Source: Stemphylium vesicarium (lineage: Eukaryota > Ascomycota > Dothideomycetes > Pleosporales > Pleosporaceae). Taken from it: 64,000 nt of DNA. The DNA lies in contig QXCR01000015.1 in assembly GCA_004380135.1 (NCBI GenBank), forward strand, positions 335,724 through 399,723, given 5' to 3'. The number at the start of each line of letters is the position of its first letter. The stretch's first letter is position 1. A program made the translations under genes and the position numbers. Shown one piece after another: positions 44,338-54,853 of the stretch. The notes under the pieces are model-generated. The model worked only from the letters and a program-made list of their open reading frames with translations, had not been told where the DNA came from and ran no database searches.

Positions 44338-46600
44338 TCAAACAAGCCTCTCAACAGGCTCAACCTCCTTCTCCACCCCTTCCGTCCCCGGAAACAACGG
44401 ACTCTTCGCCTCACTCATCTCCCTAATCTTCTTAATCAAATTACTACAACGCACACGTTAGCTCGCCTCATCAACCCATCATCTGTTTAAAAGGGGAAAC
44501 TTACTTAACAGGTAAATGCAACCTACTCTGCTCCCTCCACAGAATCCCCACAACCTTTTCCCGCCCCTGACTATGGTCCTCAAGATGCTCTGTGATAAGT
44601 TGCCGCCCGAGTTCCTTGCTGCACCCGTAGATGCGCTGTGTGCAGCCGTCGAAGCTGCAGACCCACGAGTCGCGGGGCCCGTTGGCTTCGTAGGTGGGCA
44701 AGGGGGTGGATATGAGGGGAGGTGAGACTGTGGGTTTAGTGTTGTTGTTGTTTTCTGTGGCTGCTGCTGAGGAGGAGGGGCGATTGCGGAGGGGAAGCGG
44801 TGGAACGGCACTTGCTTCGGCTTCTGCGGAATCGGAATCGTTTGTGGTGGGCGGAGAGGAAGGAGCTAGGGATGCGCTGGCTGTACGTTTTTGACGCCCG
44901 TTGGCTTCGTGTTCGGTGTCTGTTTCGTCTAGTTTGCGCTTCTCGCGGTGGGGGGAGGGGGCTTGGGTTGGTGTGGTTTCTATCTCGGAATCTGAGTCGC
45001 TGCTCGCTTCGTTTTCACTTTGGGAGGCGGATGACGAGGTGCTGGCGGGGACGGGTGCTTTGCCTTTGCCGCCTCTTTGTTCGCCTGGCTTGATAGCAAC
45101 ACTTTTACTCTTGCCGGAGAAATTGCCAGACTTTGGTCGAAGAACTGATAGACGACCTTTCTTCCGTCTACCTGGTGGCCGGCGTACGGGCGTTCTTAAT
45201 GCGTCGCCCTCTTCTTCGTCGGATGTATCTGACGAATCGCTCTGTCCGTCTCTGAGTGATGCGTGATCTCTCCGTGGCTTTAGTTCAACGCCTTCTGCTC
45301 TTCTTTGCTCGGCTGCGGAAAGAGTGTGACCGGCTGTTAGTTCCTGATATATTGGTTCTGATGCGAAGAACTGTATGGCTTTGCGTCGTGGATGGTCCAT
45401 CATGTAGCAGATATTCTGCGCATGTACCAACACCACATTCTTTGCAGTTTCCGCTTCTTCAATCTCGTATCGCCTGACAACCAGTTCCGCAACTCGATCC
45501 AAGGTGATTTGATTCCTCCCCGGACGCATAACCCGTTGATTCACTGCTTTTTGCATGAATTCGAAGAGGGCCGCAGCCTCCCACCAGTTATCATCCTTCT
45601 TTGGTGCTTCTGTTGTTTTTGATCCCGGAGTCTTTCCTTGAGCTTTCTTTGATGTCGCAGGTGCAAGTGTTTGGTTTGAGGAGGGTGTCGGCGCAGATGT
45701 CTTGGAGAGTTTCGCTGGGGGTTCGGGTTGTATTTCGGAATAGCGTCCCTCGATGCGTGCTTTGCAGTTGTCAAAGTCTTTCTGTCCACAATTTAGAGTG
45801 AGCATGAGATTTGCTCTGAATGTTGCTTACCAGGAATTTCCTCCTGAAGCGCTGGTATAATGACGTATTACTCCAGCTCAGACCCTGCGCTCTGTTTAGG
45901 AAGCACATCATGAGGAACATGTGGTGATGGTCGAAGAGTTTCTCCGCCATGGCTGTGTCGTTGCAAGAAAAGCGCTCGTCTTCCGCGTACTGTGACATGT
46001 CAGTCCCCAGAGCCCATATGCCTGATCGTCGCGGGCATCTAGTAGAGCCACAACCCCTGGTGTAGTACTCACTTCTTGGAAGACGAGCTCAGCGCTGGGC
46101 CCTCCGCCCTTCTTCCGTGTTTCACTATAGATGTCTGTGACGAAATATAGAAGTTCCACAGCTTGAACCATATCATCATACATTGGTTTGTATTGCGCCG
46201 TCGGCCGTATCTCGAACCAGCCTGCCTTGCCTTGCGCCCATATCACGTATGCGCCGTCGGTCATTTCGCCGTAAGAGAAGCGCGTCACGTTTCGTATCTC
46301 GATGTACATGGGTTTGTATGGTTTCTTCAGGACTGCGACCGTGTCAATCGACTGCATAGTCTCATCCATGCACTTGGTAAGGCGCTTTTACGTACGGTAC
46401 TTTACCTGGCTGCGTCCAGGAGTCTCCAATCGGCCCTCCACTTTCAGCGGAGTATCCGTATATGCAGCGAGCAGGCTTGCAGGCTTGCCATTGCTCTCGT
46501 ACACGATGCGCGCATCGTTCAAGACGAAGATCTCCCAATCATCGGAATTGGTGTTGGAGGCGTCGAGGGGCTTTAGGATTTCCGACTCGGAGACAGACAT
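44338..46600 (-). CDS. RFTS (DNMT1 replication-foci)-domain protein, Raf2/DIM-7-like
   Basis: Exons are complement(44338..44443, 44505..45781, 45831..45989, 46073..46351, 46406..46600), giving 671 aa. The first about 160 residues resemble the replication-foci targeting sequence of DNMT1 (DDWEIFVLNDARIVYE, MYIEIRNVTRFSYGE, YVIWAQGKAGWFEI, MVQAVELLYFVTDIYS). No methyltransferase domain follows. A helical region comes next (NWWEAAALFEFMQKAV), then a long acidic/Ser linker. A zinc-finger-like C-terminus follows (WVCSFDGCTQRIYG...EHLEDH, C-x4-C and H-x3-H), ending LPVNNLIKKIREM in exon 5. RFTS without a catalytic domain plus a C-terminal zinc site is the layout of S. pombe Raf2 and Neurospora DIM-7, targeting subunits of the H3K9-methyltransferase complexes CLRC and DCDC. 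The homology is by layout and eye. Exon 5 (GTAAGT...TAG, GCTAAC branch) is well supported. Confidence 0.72.
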
Positions 46601-47511
46601 GTTTGGAGAATCATGTAAGGTGTAATCGCATGTTGTGACGAGTGTTGCATACAGCGCGCTAGGCTCTCCTCGCCCCTTGATGCCGGTGAGAGAAGGGCCG
46701 CCCGTCGCGAAATGTACAATGCGGGCGCGAGGGGTGCTAGACGGGGATGCGCGTTTAGGCTCGGCACGTGGGTTATCGATAGCCGATCCATCTGCGTCAT
46801 ATGAAACCCTGACTTCTTACACTCGACGCAGGGAGAAACGCTGTCTTAATGCGCTCCCCCATATTGGACCAGCTGAGCGAAGACGCCAATCTGTACATTA
46901 AACTGCAATACTGGTATTCCCTAAGAGCCTTTTTGAATAGAAGACAAGCAAGTTCACTTTCTTCATAACGTGTCACAACCTCACGCGTATATTGACAGGC
47001 CTCTACAACTCTTCACCAATGGGCTCAATTATGTCATGCACACCGGTAGGGTTTGTGTTGCGGATAATTTGCTAGGCAACAGTAGTGATAATTACCCACA
47101 CTGCAGGACAACCCGTGCAGCTGGCACTGCGCCACGCCGGGATTGCTCTCTAGAGCCCAACTGTCTTCATCCTGCTTTCTTCTCACCTTGACATTTCATT
47201 CATGAGAGATGTCGTTTTCTACGTGTATCAAAGAAAAGATTCTGCGCAAGTGGCACGGCGACATATCGTTTCGAAAGTGGGTCAAGAGGTTGACCTGTCC
47301 ATGTTGTTGTTGCTGTTACACGCTCCGCGGCTGTGTTTTCAAATGCACTAGGGGCAGGAAAAAAGCGAAGCAGAGGAAACGAAATGACACTACGAGTCAG
47401 ATCAAGCAGAACCAGCGCATCCGACAGCTGCAGATCCGGAAGTGCGATGTCTCTATTGAATAAAAAGGACGATGGAAGAAGAAAGCTGAACCTGAGGACC
47501 AGCAACAGAGT
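46601..47511. other. Intergenic region; possible 5' part of the next gene
   Basis: The left part holds the promoter of the Raf2/DIM-7-like gene, with CACGTG near 46765. On the plus strand a frame opens at 47209 with a basic, Cys-rich peptide. It runs in the same frame as the 2EXR gene but is closed by TAA at 47461. A 54-nt intron with a poor GTCTCT donor could bypass this stop; otherwise the segment is not coding. Confidence 0.4.
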
Positions 47512-48446
47512 ATGTTATTCTCACGGCTGCCTTTGGAGTTGAGACTACTCATCTATGAATCCTGTCTCTGCGAGATTGGCCCGGTTGAGGTGCGGCGGTC
47601 AAAATATCCAAACGACAGATTGAAATTTGTTGCTTCGCAAGCATTGCATACTTCTTTATTACGAACTTGCAAAAAACTGCAAGCTCTCCCCCATTACCAG
47701 TATATAATCTGTACGTACGTTCTCCACTCACTTGCATATTTCAAAGATATCGCGAAGCCATCGGCACTTTGTACTCCCGGAACAATTCTGCATTCCATTC
47801 CTCCAGCGCTCTGGTCGCTTTTCAAGAGCGGATGTTGCCGCAACGTCTTGATCAGATGCGAAATATCACCCTCATCATCCCAGCTTCGCGTCGCTTGGGA
47901 TACAGACTCATGACATTTTGTAACTGCGTAAGCAGCGTTGGGTTGGAGGCTGCGGATCATTGATTGTATTGCTATCTGTTGTCGTGTTGTGATGTTCGTG
48001 TACAGGAGCTCTCAGCTCAGAGGTAAGTGCACTTGCCCACCGTGCAGTGCCTGCTACAATAGGATATCATGTGACCATAGTCACGTGGTTACACGTTTCG
48101 ATACTCTGACATGAAGTTTATCTGTCCGCCGCACAAGCTTTCCGACGTGCTGTCTATACTGTCCAAGATGCAAAATCTGAGAGGCGTTCATCTGAAGTAC
48201 GTCATCTTCGAAGAACACTTGGAGGTTACGAAAGGCGACCACTTTGAGTTGCTCAACGATTTTCAGAAACTCTCAAGGACTGAGAATTACGAGGTTACTT
48301 ATGAGATTGCGGTTCTGCGAGACCTTGACGAGGAAGAGGAGTTGGGTAATGGGCCGCATACGGATATCTTATTGTTTGGACAGTGGCGTGTCAATATGCG
48401 CATCACATTGAACCGAACAATTTCGGATGAGATCGTACAGAAATAG
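47512..48446 (+). CDS. 2EXR (F-box-like) domain protein, partly resolved model
   Basis: Proposed exons are 47512..47678, 47747..47927 and 48081..48446, giving 237 aa. The first exon has the 2EXR start (LFSRLPLELRLLIYESCL) and LLRTCKKL. The second has YREAIGTLYSRNNSAFHSS and LDQMRNITLII, the usual continuation of this family. They join cleanly only if intron 1 is of GC-AG type (CT|GCAAGC ... AAAG), 68 nt. The third exon (MKFICPPHKLSDVLSILSKM, FEEHLEVTKGDHFELL) is plausible family C-terminus, but its acceptor is uncertain: TAG at 48080 or AAG at 48116. A GTAAGT-flanked 17-nt piece at 48006-48022 could be a microexon but would break the frame. The N-terminus may extend to 47209. Function is unknown. 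Confidence 0.55.
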
Positions 48447-48742
48447 CGCCAAAAGAAGGTTATCATAGGCCCGATACATTTAGAAAGCAAGAACAAGGGT
48501 ATTAGGAAGGTTTATTGAGGAAGCGGGGCATTTGTCGGATGCGACCGTGGCCATCCGCAGCCTCGCAAACATGGGACCTCCTGCAGGTCGAGGACGTGCG
48601 TCGCCCATTCCTTCCTTTCTTTCTTCGCATTCTTCATACATCTTCACTGGCAATACAGAAAAGCGCCGTCGTTATGGGCCTATACTTGAAACACACAACC
48701 ATGACCGTGTAGGTAATCTTGGTGTGGTGGTACTGCTATCCC

Positions 48743-49515
48743 ATGCTGACAAGCAAAAGCTGGTGCAGCCGTTGCTGTAGGTCATATGGCAGCATCCAGG
48801 CCTTCAACCAACATCTGCGCGACTCCCCCGATCATTACGCATGTCCCGAATGCGATTTCGACGGCTGGACGTGGGACCAACTACTCCAGCATTTTCGCGA
48901 CGAGGGATGTCGCACTGCATGTCGAGGCTGTAATGACGGCGGCGGAGCTCATTGGGCTGCGCATTGCGATGCCTACTGGCAGCATGTGCAAGATGAAAAT
49001 GTGTGCATTGAGTGTGAGAGACACTTTTCTTCCCCTCACAACCTTCATCAGGTATTTCTTTCCTATTGATCCATGAAGCTTGGGAACTAAGGAATTTCAG
49101 CATCGGCTATTCCATCGATATCCTATGTATGAATGCTATAAATGCACGAAAAGATGCAAGACCTACGGCGGCATGGTATGTGACGTACGCATCACCGGCT
49201 TCATTCCACTCACTCCGCTAGATCATACACCTCGAATACGGCAACTGCAGCAATATCGACAACAAGGACTTGAATCAGCTTGCCGCCGAATGCCGCAGGT
49301 GGAATCACTTCATCTATGAAGACTATCGTGATGATCTGCTGGATTACGGCAGTATAAAGGGTGACGTGGATCCGTTCGTGTGCCCGACTTGCAATAGCGC
49401 GTTCCCTAAACTATCGAGCCTATTCCAGCATGTTGAGTCATCGGCATGTGGACAGACGCTGGACGATAATGTAATTGGGAAGTTGCGCAACTTTCTGGCG
49501 AATCGTTTGAGGTGA
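48743..49515 (+). CDS. C2H2-type zinc-finger protein
   Basis: Exons are 48743..49051, 49101..49175 and 49222..49515, giving at least 225 aa. Introns are 49 and 46 nt. Zinc-binding pairs are visible in series: WCSRCCRSYGSIQAFNQH (C-x2-C...H), YACPECDFDGWTWDQLLQH (C-x2-C...H), a CRGC/HCDAYWQH segment, VCIECERHFSSPHNLHQ joined to HRLFH across intron 1, YECYKCTKRCKTYGGM, and finally FVCPTCNSAFPKLSSLFQH with VESSACGQ. The last block, followed by IGKLRNFLANRL, is the conserved end of a family of fungal C2H2 proteins of unknown role, probably nucleic-acid binding. The start is uncertain. ATG at 48743 is in frame, but an upstream exon (for example from ATG 48571, MGPPAGRGRASP) may exist; I could not find a donor that keeps the frame. 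Confidence 0.65.
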
Positions 49516-49704
49516 GCAGATGTGGACAAGAGGCGGATATGGACTTGGTGCAAGACGAATTTGTCAAAGAATTGGGGATCCAACATGCACTATGAGTACC
49601 TGGGAAGGAAAATGATTGTTACGATTACATGACTGCAGCAACGTATATGCACGAGTGCGGTAAACGAAGCGAAGTTCAAGAAACGAGAGACAGCATTCCC
49701 CAGC

Positions 49705-50568
49705 TTAAAACCGATTAGATGGACCTCTTGCAGCGCAAAACTCCACAACAAGCCCCCTCGCAACATCGCCCGTAAGTATCGGATTCCCATCTGCGCAAAG
49801 GTTCACCTACAACACTCCCTCGTTAGCACCATTTCCTTCAACTTACTCAACTCCATCGCGACAAAAGGTACTTTGACTCACCCCATAAAAGTATGCCTGA
49901 TCATCACACCAAGCCCCAGCCTTACACTGAAACGATGGCCCACCATCTTGGCCCAGCTGCAATCCCTCCTCATGTCCCGCACACCCACTCATGTCCGTAT
50001 TAATCTTCCCATTCGTCTTATCCAGACAGTCGATCAAGCTCCAATTGTACGTCAACCAGCCCCCGCTTACATGGTACTCGATCTGATTCGGCCGCGTCCC
50101 TGATGCATCTTTCGACACCTTCATGTTCGAACCAACGAGAGCCGTGGAGTGTGTTCCGCCTGCCCGCAGAACCAAGCCTTGCTCCCAAGACCCCATGTGA
50201 GTCATGTACAAGTCGTACTCGCAGTAGTTGTCAATCGTCAGTTTGTTCGGTACACTGTCGGCTTGTGTTGGCAAGGCGAAGAGAAGCAGTTGCTCGAATA
50301 ATTGCGGCACAGCGGGGTTGGGTACGCCGGGGTTGAGCGGGAGTTGTGCGGCGCCTGCGGAACGGTTTTCAGACGTGTCTTTGACTAATTTGCTGTACAT
50401 GCGGGGAAGGGTGCCTATGTCTAAAGGCAAATCGCGCTGGGCGGGTGACTCATGGCCTTTGGTTCCTCCGCTGTCTCTTGCATCAAAGTACCGGTGCATC
50501 AGCTGATGGTGATGTGGCGCTGCGGCGACTGGAAATGAGGCGGATAGTAAAAGTAGCGGATATAGCAT
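49705..50568 (-). CDS. Secreted BYS1-domain (thaumatin-like) protein A
   Basis: Exons are complement(49705..49806, 49882..50568), giving 262 aa. The start at 50568 gives a clear signal peptide (MLYPLLLLSASFPVAAA). The C-terminal two thirds is a BYS1-type domain: LTIDNYCEYDLYMTHMGSW, VLRAGGTHSTALVG, QIEYHVSGGWLTYNWSLIDC, CAGHEEGLQL, QCKAGAWCDDQAYFYG. BYS1 was first described as a yeast-phase-specific protein of Blastomyces; the molecular role is unknown and the fold is thaumatin-like. Splicing a 75-nt intron (GTGAGT, branch GCTAAC, TAG) replaces a short read-through tail by a 33-codon exon. That exon contains VNLCADGNPILTG and VEFCAA, matching the end of the neighbouring paralog (VAFELCAE). 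It is a tandem paralog of the gene at 51347. Confidence 0.85.
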
Positions 50569-51346
50569 GGTCAGAGAGGCGTACGGCGTGGTACCGTTTT
50601 GGTGTTGGTATTGCGTTGTGCGACAGGCAACGCAAATCTGTGGCTTCAGTAGGGCGCAGGCAGATGTGTGTGCGTCTCCCGTCAAGATAACTGTTGTTGG
50701 TTGGTTGTACGATGGAGTGCAGCGTAATGCTGGATTTGTGGTTTGCTGCTGAGAAGTCTGGAAGTGAGAAATTGAGGTGGTGGTGTAAAAGTGTAGGATA
50801 CACGTTGCCACCAGGAAGAGGATTTATGATTGAAGACATTATGACTGCTGAGGTGAGTAGACGAGGTATGAGGATAGCGGAGATCGAGTATAGTTAGCGA
50901 CTTCTTCGGTAATATGACAAGGACTGTTAAAGTGGACAGAGAAACCAGAATGCGTGCGTCATTTCATCGTTATTCTGACTCGTATCATCGTTACTACAGC
51001 ATCCATACCCTAACGCCAGTGTCCACCTGTTGTATTCCCCCTTCGCGTATGTCCTTGTTCCATCGAAGAAGGAGATACCCATCCAGGGAAGAAGATATAC
51101 AAGAAAATCACGGAATAAGAAAAGAAAAAAGAGATCATATGCCCTTCGCCCGAAATATCCAGAGCCTGCTTGTGTTCGTGTTAGAGAGAGCTTGAAAGAA
51201 ATGGTTAGTCAGTCAACCCCAATTCCTCCCAATTCCTCCTACCACCCATCATCTCTCAGAAAAGAAGCAGAGAACGCCAAAACACAACGTTTGAAAAGGA
51301 AATCTCATCGCGCACTGTACCTTTTCTTTCATGTGATGATGGCTGT
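50569..51346. other. Intergenic between the two BYS1 genes
   Basis: Promoter of BYS1 gene A and 3' region of gene B, on the same strand. No additional gene was seen. Confidence 0.55.
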
Positions 51347-52162
51347 TCATCCCCTGTTCTCGGCGCAGAGCTCGAAGGCAACGCCCTTGTCGACAGAGCA
51401 AGCCCCGACTGGCGCACCAGGCAGATAACCAAACTCCGGAACCGTGTAAGCGTGCTGTCCGCACTCCAAATCAGCGAGGCAGTGAAAGACGGGGCAGGCC
51501 TCTCCAGACGCAGCCTGGATACCCTGCTCATGGCCAACGCAGGCAGAGAAGTCCTTGCCGGCGGCGTTCTCAACCATGCAGTCGAGGTAGGAGATGTCGT
51601 AGGATACAGTTGTCTTGTCGTCCCAGACAGTGTACTCAAATTGCATCGGCTTGGTGAGAGCTTCGGTCTTGGCCACTTTGAGCGAGATGCCGGACTTGTA
51701 GCAAGTGCGGATTGGCTCGGCGTAGATGCTGTTGGCGGGAATGAGCTTGCAGATGTTTCCGGGACCGCAGCTCTCGTCGCCGATGGATGAAACATAAACG
51801 TCATAGTCGCAGGAGTTGACTATAATGGCGTTGTTTGCCTCCGGAATTAGGGCGGCGTAAGGGTTGTTGGGGGTCTTAGCTGGGGTTTTCGAAGGGATAG
51901 TGGGAGAGACGTTTTCGGGCGCGCCTTTCTCAGGCAGCTTAACGGTAATTGACTGAAACGGTGTCGCGGAGAGTTTAGTCGACGAAGTGCTGGAAGGCTG
52001 ATCAACAGTGAGGGTTGTATAGATCGTCTTGGTGACGACCACAACCTCAGTGGCGACAGCGCGGCGATGGAGATCGGCGTGAACATGCTTGTGGCCATGT
52101 TTGAGGTGCGCACCAACAGCGAGCAGTGGCAGCGCCATAAAACTAGCGGAAGCGGCGCGCAT
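51347..52162 (-). CDS. Secreted BYS1-domain (thaumatin-like) protein B
   Basis: A 271-aa intronless protein. The start at 52162 gives a signal peptide (MRAASASFMALPLLAVGAHL). An upstream in-frame ATG adds 39 hydrophilic residues and is less likely. A His-rich segment (HLKHGHKHVHADLH) and a Thr/Ser/Pro linker (to about residue 95) precede the BYS1-type domain: AIIVNSCDYDVYVSSIG, LIPANSIYAEPIRTC, MQFEYTVWDDKTTVSYDISYLDC, CVGHEQGIQAASGEACPVFHC, and the end GACSVDKGVAFELCAE. Cysteine positions parallel those of gene A, indicating an old tandem duplication, but here the last exon is not split off. Secreted; role unknown. Confidence 0.85.
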   Translation of the reverse strand: MRAASASFMALPLLAVGAHLKHGHKHVHADLHRRAVATEVVVVTKTIYTTLTVDQPSSTSSTKLSATPFQSITVKLPEKGAPENVSPTIPSKTPAKTPNNPYAALIPEANNAIIVNSCDYDVYVSSIGDESCGPGNICKLIPANSIYAEPIRTCYKSGISLKVAKTEALTKPMQFEYTVWDDKTTVSYDISYLDCMVENAAGKDFSACVGHEQGIQAASGEACPVFHCLADLECGQHAYTVPEFGYLPGAPVGACSVDKGVAFELCAENRG

Positions 52163-52927
52163 GTTGAATTGTAGTACTTGAAGATGTTCGGCAGTGTCTC
52201 GCTGATGTTGATAGTGTGAATTGTTGCCGGGCAGTTCAACGATCTCACGCTGAGTTGGTGTGGGGGACGAGTGTATCAAAGGAATGTGGGAGCGGAGTCG
52301 CCCGGTGGAATTTTGTTGTTGTTGTTATGATTGCGCGCGTCAATCTGGGCTCTCACAGTGGGGTTGAGCGTGAGTTATATGCTGCCCTGGTGAAGCGTGG
52401 CTGTTGGCTGTCTATAAACGCTAAGGGTTTCGGCCAATGAGATGAATGTCAATGGTGGGAGAGGAAATGAGCACAAACGGGGAGAGGGGCCATGCCATGC
52501 TCGCAGTGCTTTACCAGTGAGATGGGGTCCACCGGGTGACCCTCCGAATGCGGCGTGGACCTACACACCAACACCGGGACCTATTGACAGCCTGCCGTAG
52601 ACGTGCATAAGGGAGAGACAGTTGGATATGTAAACATAGTAGACATTACTGAGATAAGAAAGGCTATGGGGAAGTGCAGGACGCTAATAGCGACAACACA
52701 GGTTGGGAATGAGACCACTAGAGGCCGAAATGCGCCAAGAACCTGTCCCAACCTTTTAGTTACCGGGGACCAAAAAGATAAGCACCGAAGCTACGCAGGG
52801 TCTATATTGATTATTTAAGTGGCCCCAGTGGCACAGATGGCTGCGGCACTTGACGAGTCTGAGCGTAGCAAGAGTACATCGGGCTGTCACAAATTAGTTG
52901 TTGTTTACAACTTCACGTTTGTTGTGC
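52163..52927. other. Intergenic, no gene supported
   Basis: Promoter of BYS1 gene B and 3' flank of the flavoprotein gene. Short frames only. Confidence 0.55.
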
Positions 52928-54853
52928 TTACTCATCATATCCCGTCCAACCCACGCATTTCCAACAGTTGAATAAGCCCGTTGGATCGTATCGCTTCTTA
53001 ACGGCAAGTAATTTGTCATAGTGCTCACCGAAGAAAGTCTGCTTCCAGTTCTTCTCGGTCCAGTCGCCCTCATTCATGTAGCACCCACCGTCTGGTGTCA
53101 AGGCTTTGAAAGGCTCGATGGTCTCGGAGACAGTCTTCTGAATGGGCGATCTGACGTCGGGTGGAGTGGTTGTAGTCCAGAATTGACCCATAACCACTTC
53201 CCAAAGTGAGTTTCTCCAAATCGGATTTACACTGGTCCTGCCATTGTCGGGAAGGTTGTCAGGCCCAGTGGCGTACAGCTGCGCGCCTCCTCCACCATGT
53301 CTAGCATAGGAAAATTGCATTGCAGCGAGAACAGCATCTACTAGTTTCTCAATATTCTGAGAAGAGTTGAAGAGGTCTCGAGGAATGAAGCGCCCGGCGC
53401 CGTTGAAGCCTAGGCCGACGGGCCCATTGCGGGAGATCTCTGGTCTCTCGGTGAACTCGTGCCACTGAGAGAACTTCTCGAAAGAATGATACTCGTCCTC
53501 GGTGATGCTGATACCAGGAAGGTTGACCAATAGATCGCGCCATTGAGAAGTGACAGTCTTTATCGCACTAGTATCGCTAGAAGGCATGACTTGTAGGAAT
53601 ACTACGTGATTTGGTAGCACGAAGTTGTATCCAGCGATCCCGTGATTGGCGAAAAGGGTCTGGTTAGAGGCAAGCCCGGTGAGAATGTCGCGATGGATTT
53701 TCGATTGTGTGATATTCTTGGGTGGTGAGAAATGGGCCTGGAAGCTATAAACATTGATGGGGACGGCTGGGTGAAGCTGAAACTTGTATGATGTGAGCAC
53801 CGCGTAGCTTCCACCTCCACCACCACGCATCGCCCAGAAGAGGTCCGGATCACTACACTCGTTGATGGTGTGTTGTTGGCCGTCAGCAGTGATAACATCA
53901 AACTCCACAGCTTGGTCAACCATGAGTCCGTACTTGGGTCCTAGTGGTCCATGCCCACCGCCTTGACCGTAACCCCCTGCAATGCCAACGGAAGCGACGG
54001 CGCCAACGGTGACAAGCATGCCATGCGGCTCGAAAGCTTCCCATGCTTCCTGAGCTTGTATGCCGGCGCCAATCTCCCCGATGTTTTCGTAACGAGCGCT
54101 GCAACCTTGAGGCTGAAAGCTTTTGTGGAATGTCGTATCTTTCATGTTGTGTGTCCATATTGCGAGGGAGTTTGGGGCTGTGGACCGGCCGAAATAGTCA
54201 TGCCCCGTATTCTTGATCGAAACGCGGATGTCATATTTCCGGACAAACTCCAGTGTCTTACTGATATCGCTTCCGATTTTGGCTTCGACGTGATATGCGG
54301 AGAGGCGCCCGAGCGAGCAAGTCCCGGAAACGGGGTCCGAAGTGTTGAAAGAGTTCAGAGCACAATGGGAGTGATCGCACCTTTCCCAGTCGAGGAACTC
54401 TACTGAGCCGTACTGACCAGTCCGCGACACTCCATCGCCGTAGTTCCTAGCGACGATTTGACATTCCTCGCTAGTCGGATCAGAGTAGCATGGCGCAGCC
54501 CAGGGGATGGTCAACCGCAGGCGCCCGCTGATGCTGTGATTGAAAGCGTTCCACTCCCCTATAGACGGCCAACATGGCTGTCCAGGTAGGCATGTGTAAT
54601 TCGAGGAATTGAAGCGATTGAGGTTTGGTGTTGATGATGGTGCGTCCTGAGGGAAATGTTGCCGGCAAAGGGTGTATGATCCGTATACAGCGAGCCCACA
54701 AACTAGCGGGAACAGTACGACCTTACGAAAAGCATTGCTCCAACTTCTTCTCTCGGCCTTTTCTGTACGTCCAAGTCCATCGTCACTTGTCTCTCTGTAG
54801 TGAACGCTGGCAGCTTTCTCGTCCAACAACGGCTGCCGCTCAATGAATGACAT
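52928..54853 (-). CDS. Membrane-anchored FAD-dependent oxidase, berberine-bridge type
   Basis: A 641-aa single-exon flavoprotein. The FAD_binding_4 (PCMH) domain has the conserved histidine for covalent FAD attachment in IKNTGHDYFGRS, and the segments WTHNMKDTTFH, GAGIQAQEAWEAFEPHG and GGYGQGGGHGPLGPKYGLMVDQ. The second cysteine used in bicovalent members is not present in the GGYGQGGG segment, so mono-covalent flavin is expected. The BBE C-terminal motif is YDPTGLFNCWKCVGW. Near the N-terminus (about residues 40-60, VVLFPLVCGLAVYGSYTL) is one hydrophobic segment preceded by Arg/Lys, which suggests a type II anchor with the enzyme in the lumen or outside; many Asn-X-Ser/Thr sites agree. The substrate is unknown (alcohol, sugar or secondary-metabolite oxidation). 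The start at 54853 was preferred over one 138 nt upstream. Confidence 0.85.
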   Translation of the reverse strand: MSFIERQPLLDEKAASVHYRETSDDGLGRTEKAERRSWSNAFRKVVLFPLVCGLAVYGSYTLCRQHFPQDAPSSTPNLNRFNSSNYTCLPGQPCWPSIGEWNAFNHSISGRLRLTIPWAAPCYSDPTSEECQIVARNYGDGVSRTGQYGSVEFLDWERCDHSHCALNSFNTSDPVSGTCSLGRLSAYHVEAKIGSDISKTLEFVRKYDIRVSIKNTGHDYFGRSTAPNSLAIWTHNMKDTTFHKSFQPQGCSARYENIGEIGAGIQAQEAWEAFEPHGMLVTVGAVASVGIAGGYGQGGGHGPLGPKYGLMVDQAVEFDVITADGQQHTINECSDPDLFWAMRGGGGGSYAVLTSYKFQLHPAVPINVYSFQAHFSPPKNITQSKIHRDILTGLASNQTLFANHGIAGYNFVLPNHVVFLQVMPSSDTSAIKTVTSQWRDLLVNLPGISITEDEYHSFEKFSQWHEFTERPEISRNGPVGLGFNGAGRFIPRDLFNSSQNIEKLVDAVLAAMQFSYARHGGGGAQLYATGPDNLPDNGRTSVNPIWRNSLWEVVMGQFWTTTTPPDVRSPIQKTVSETIEPFKALTPDGGCYMNEGDWTEKNWKQTFFGEHYDKLLAVKKRYDPTGLFNCWKCVGWTGYDE

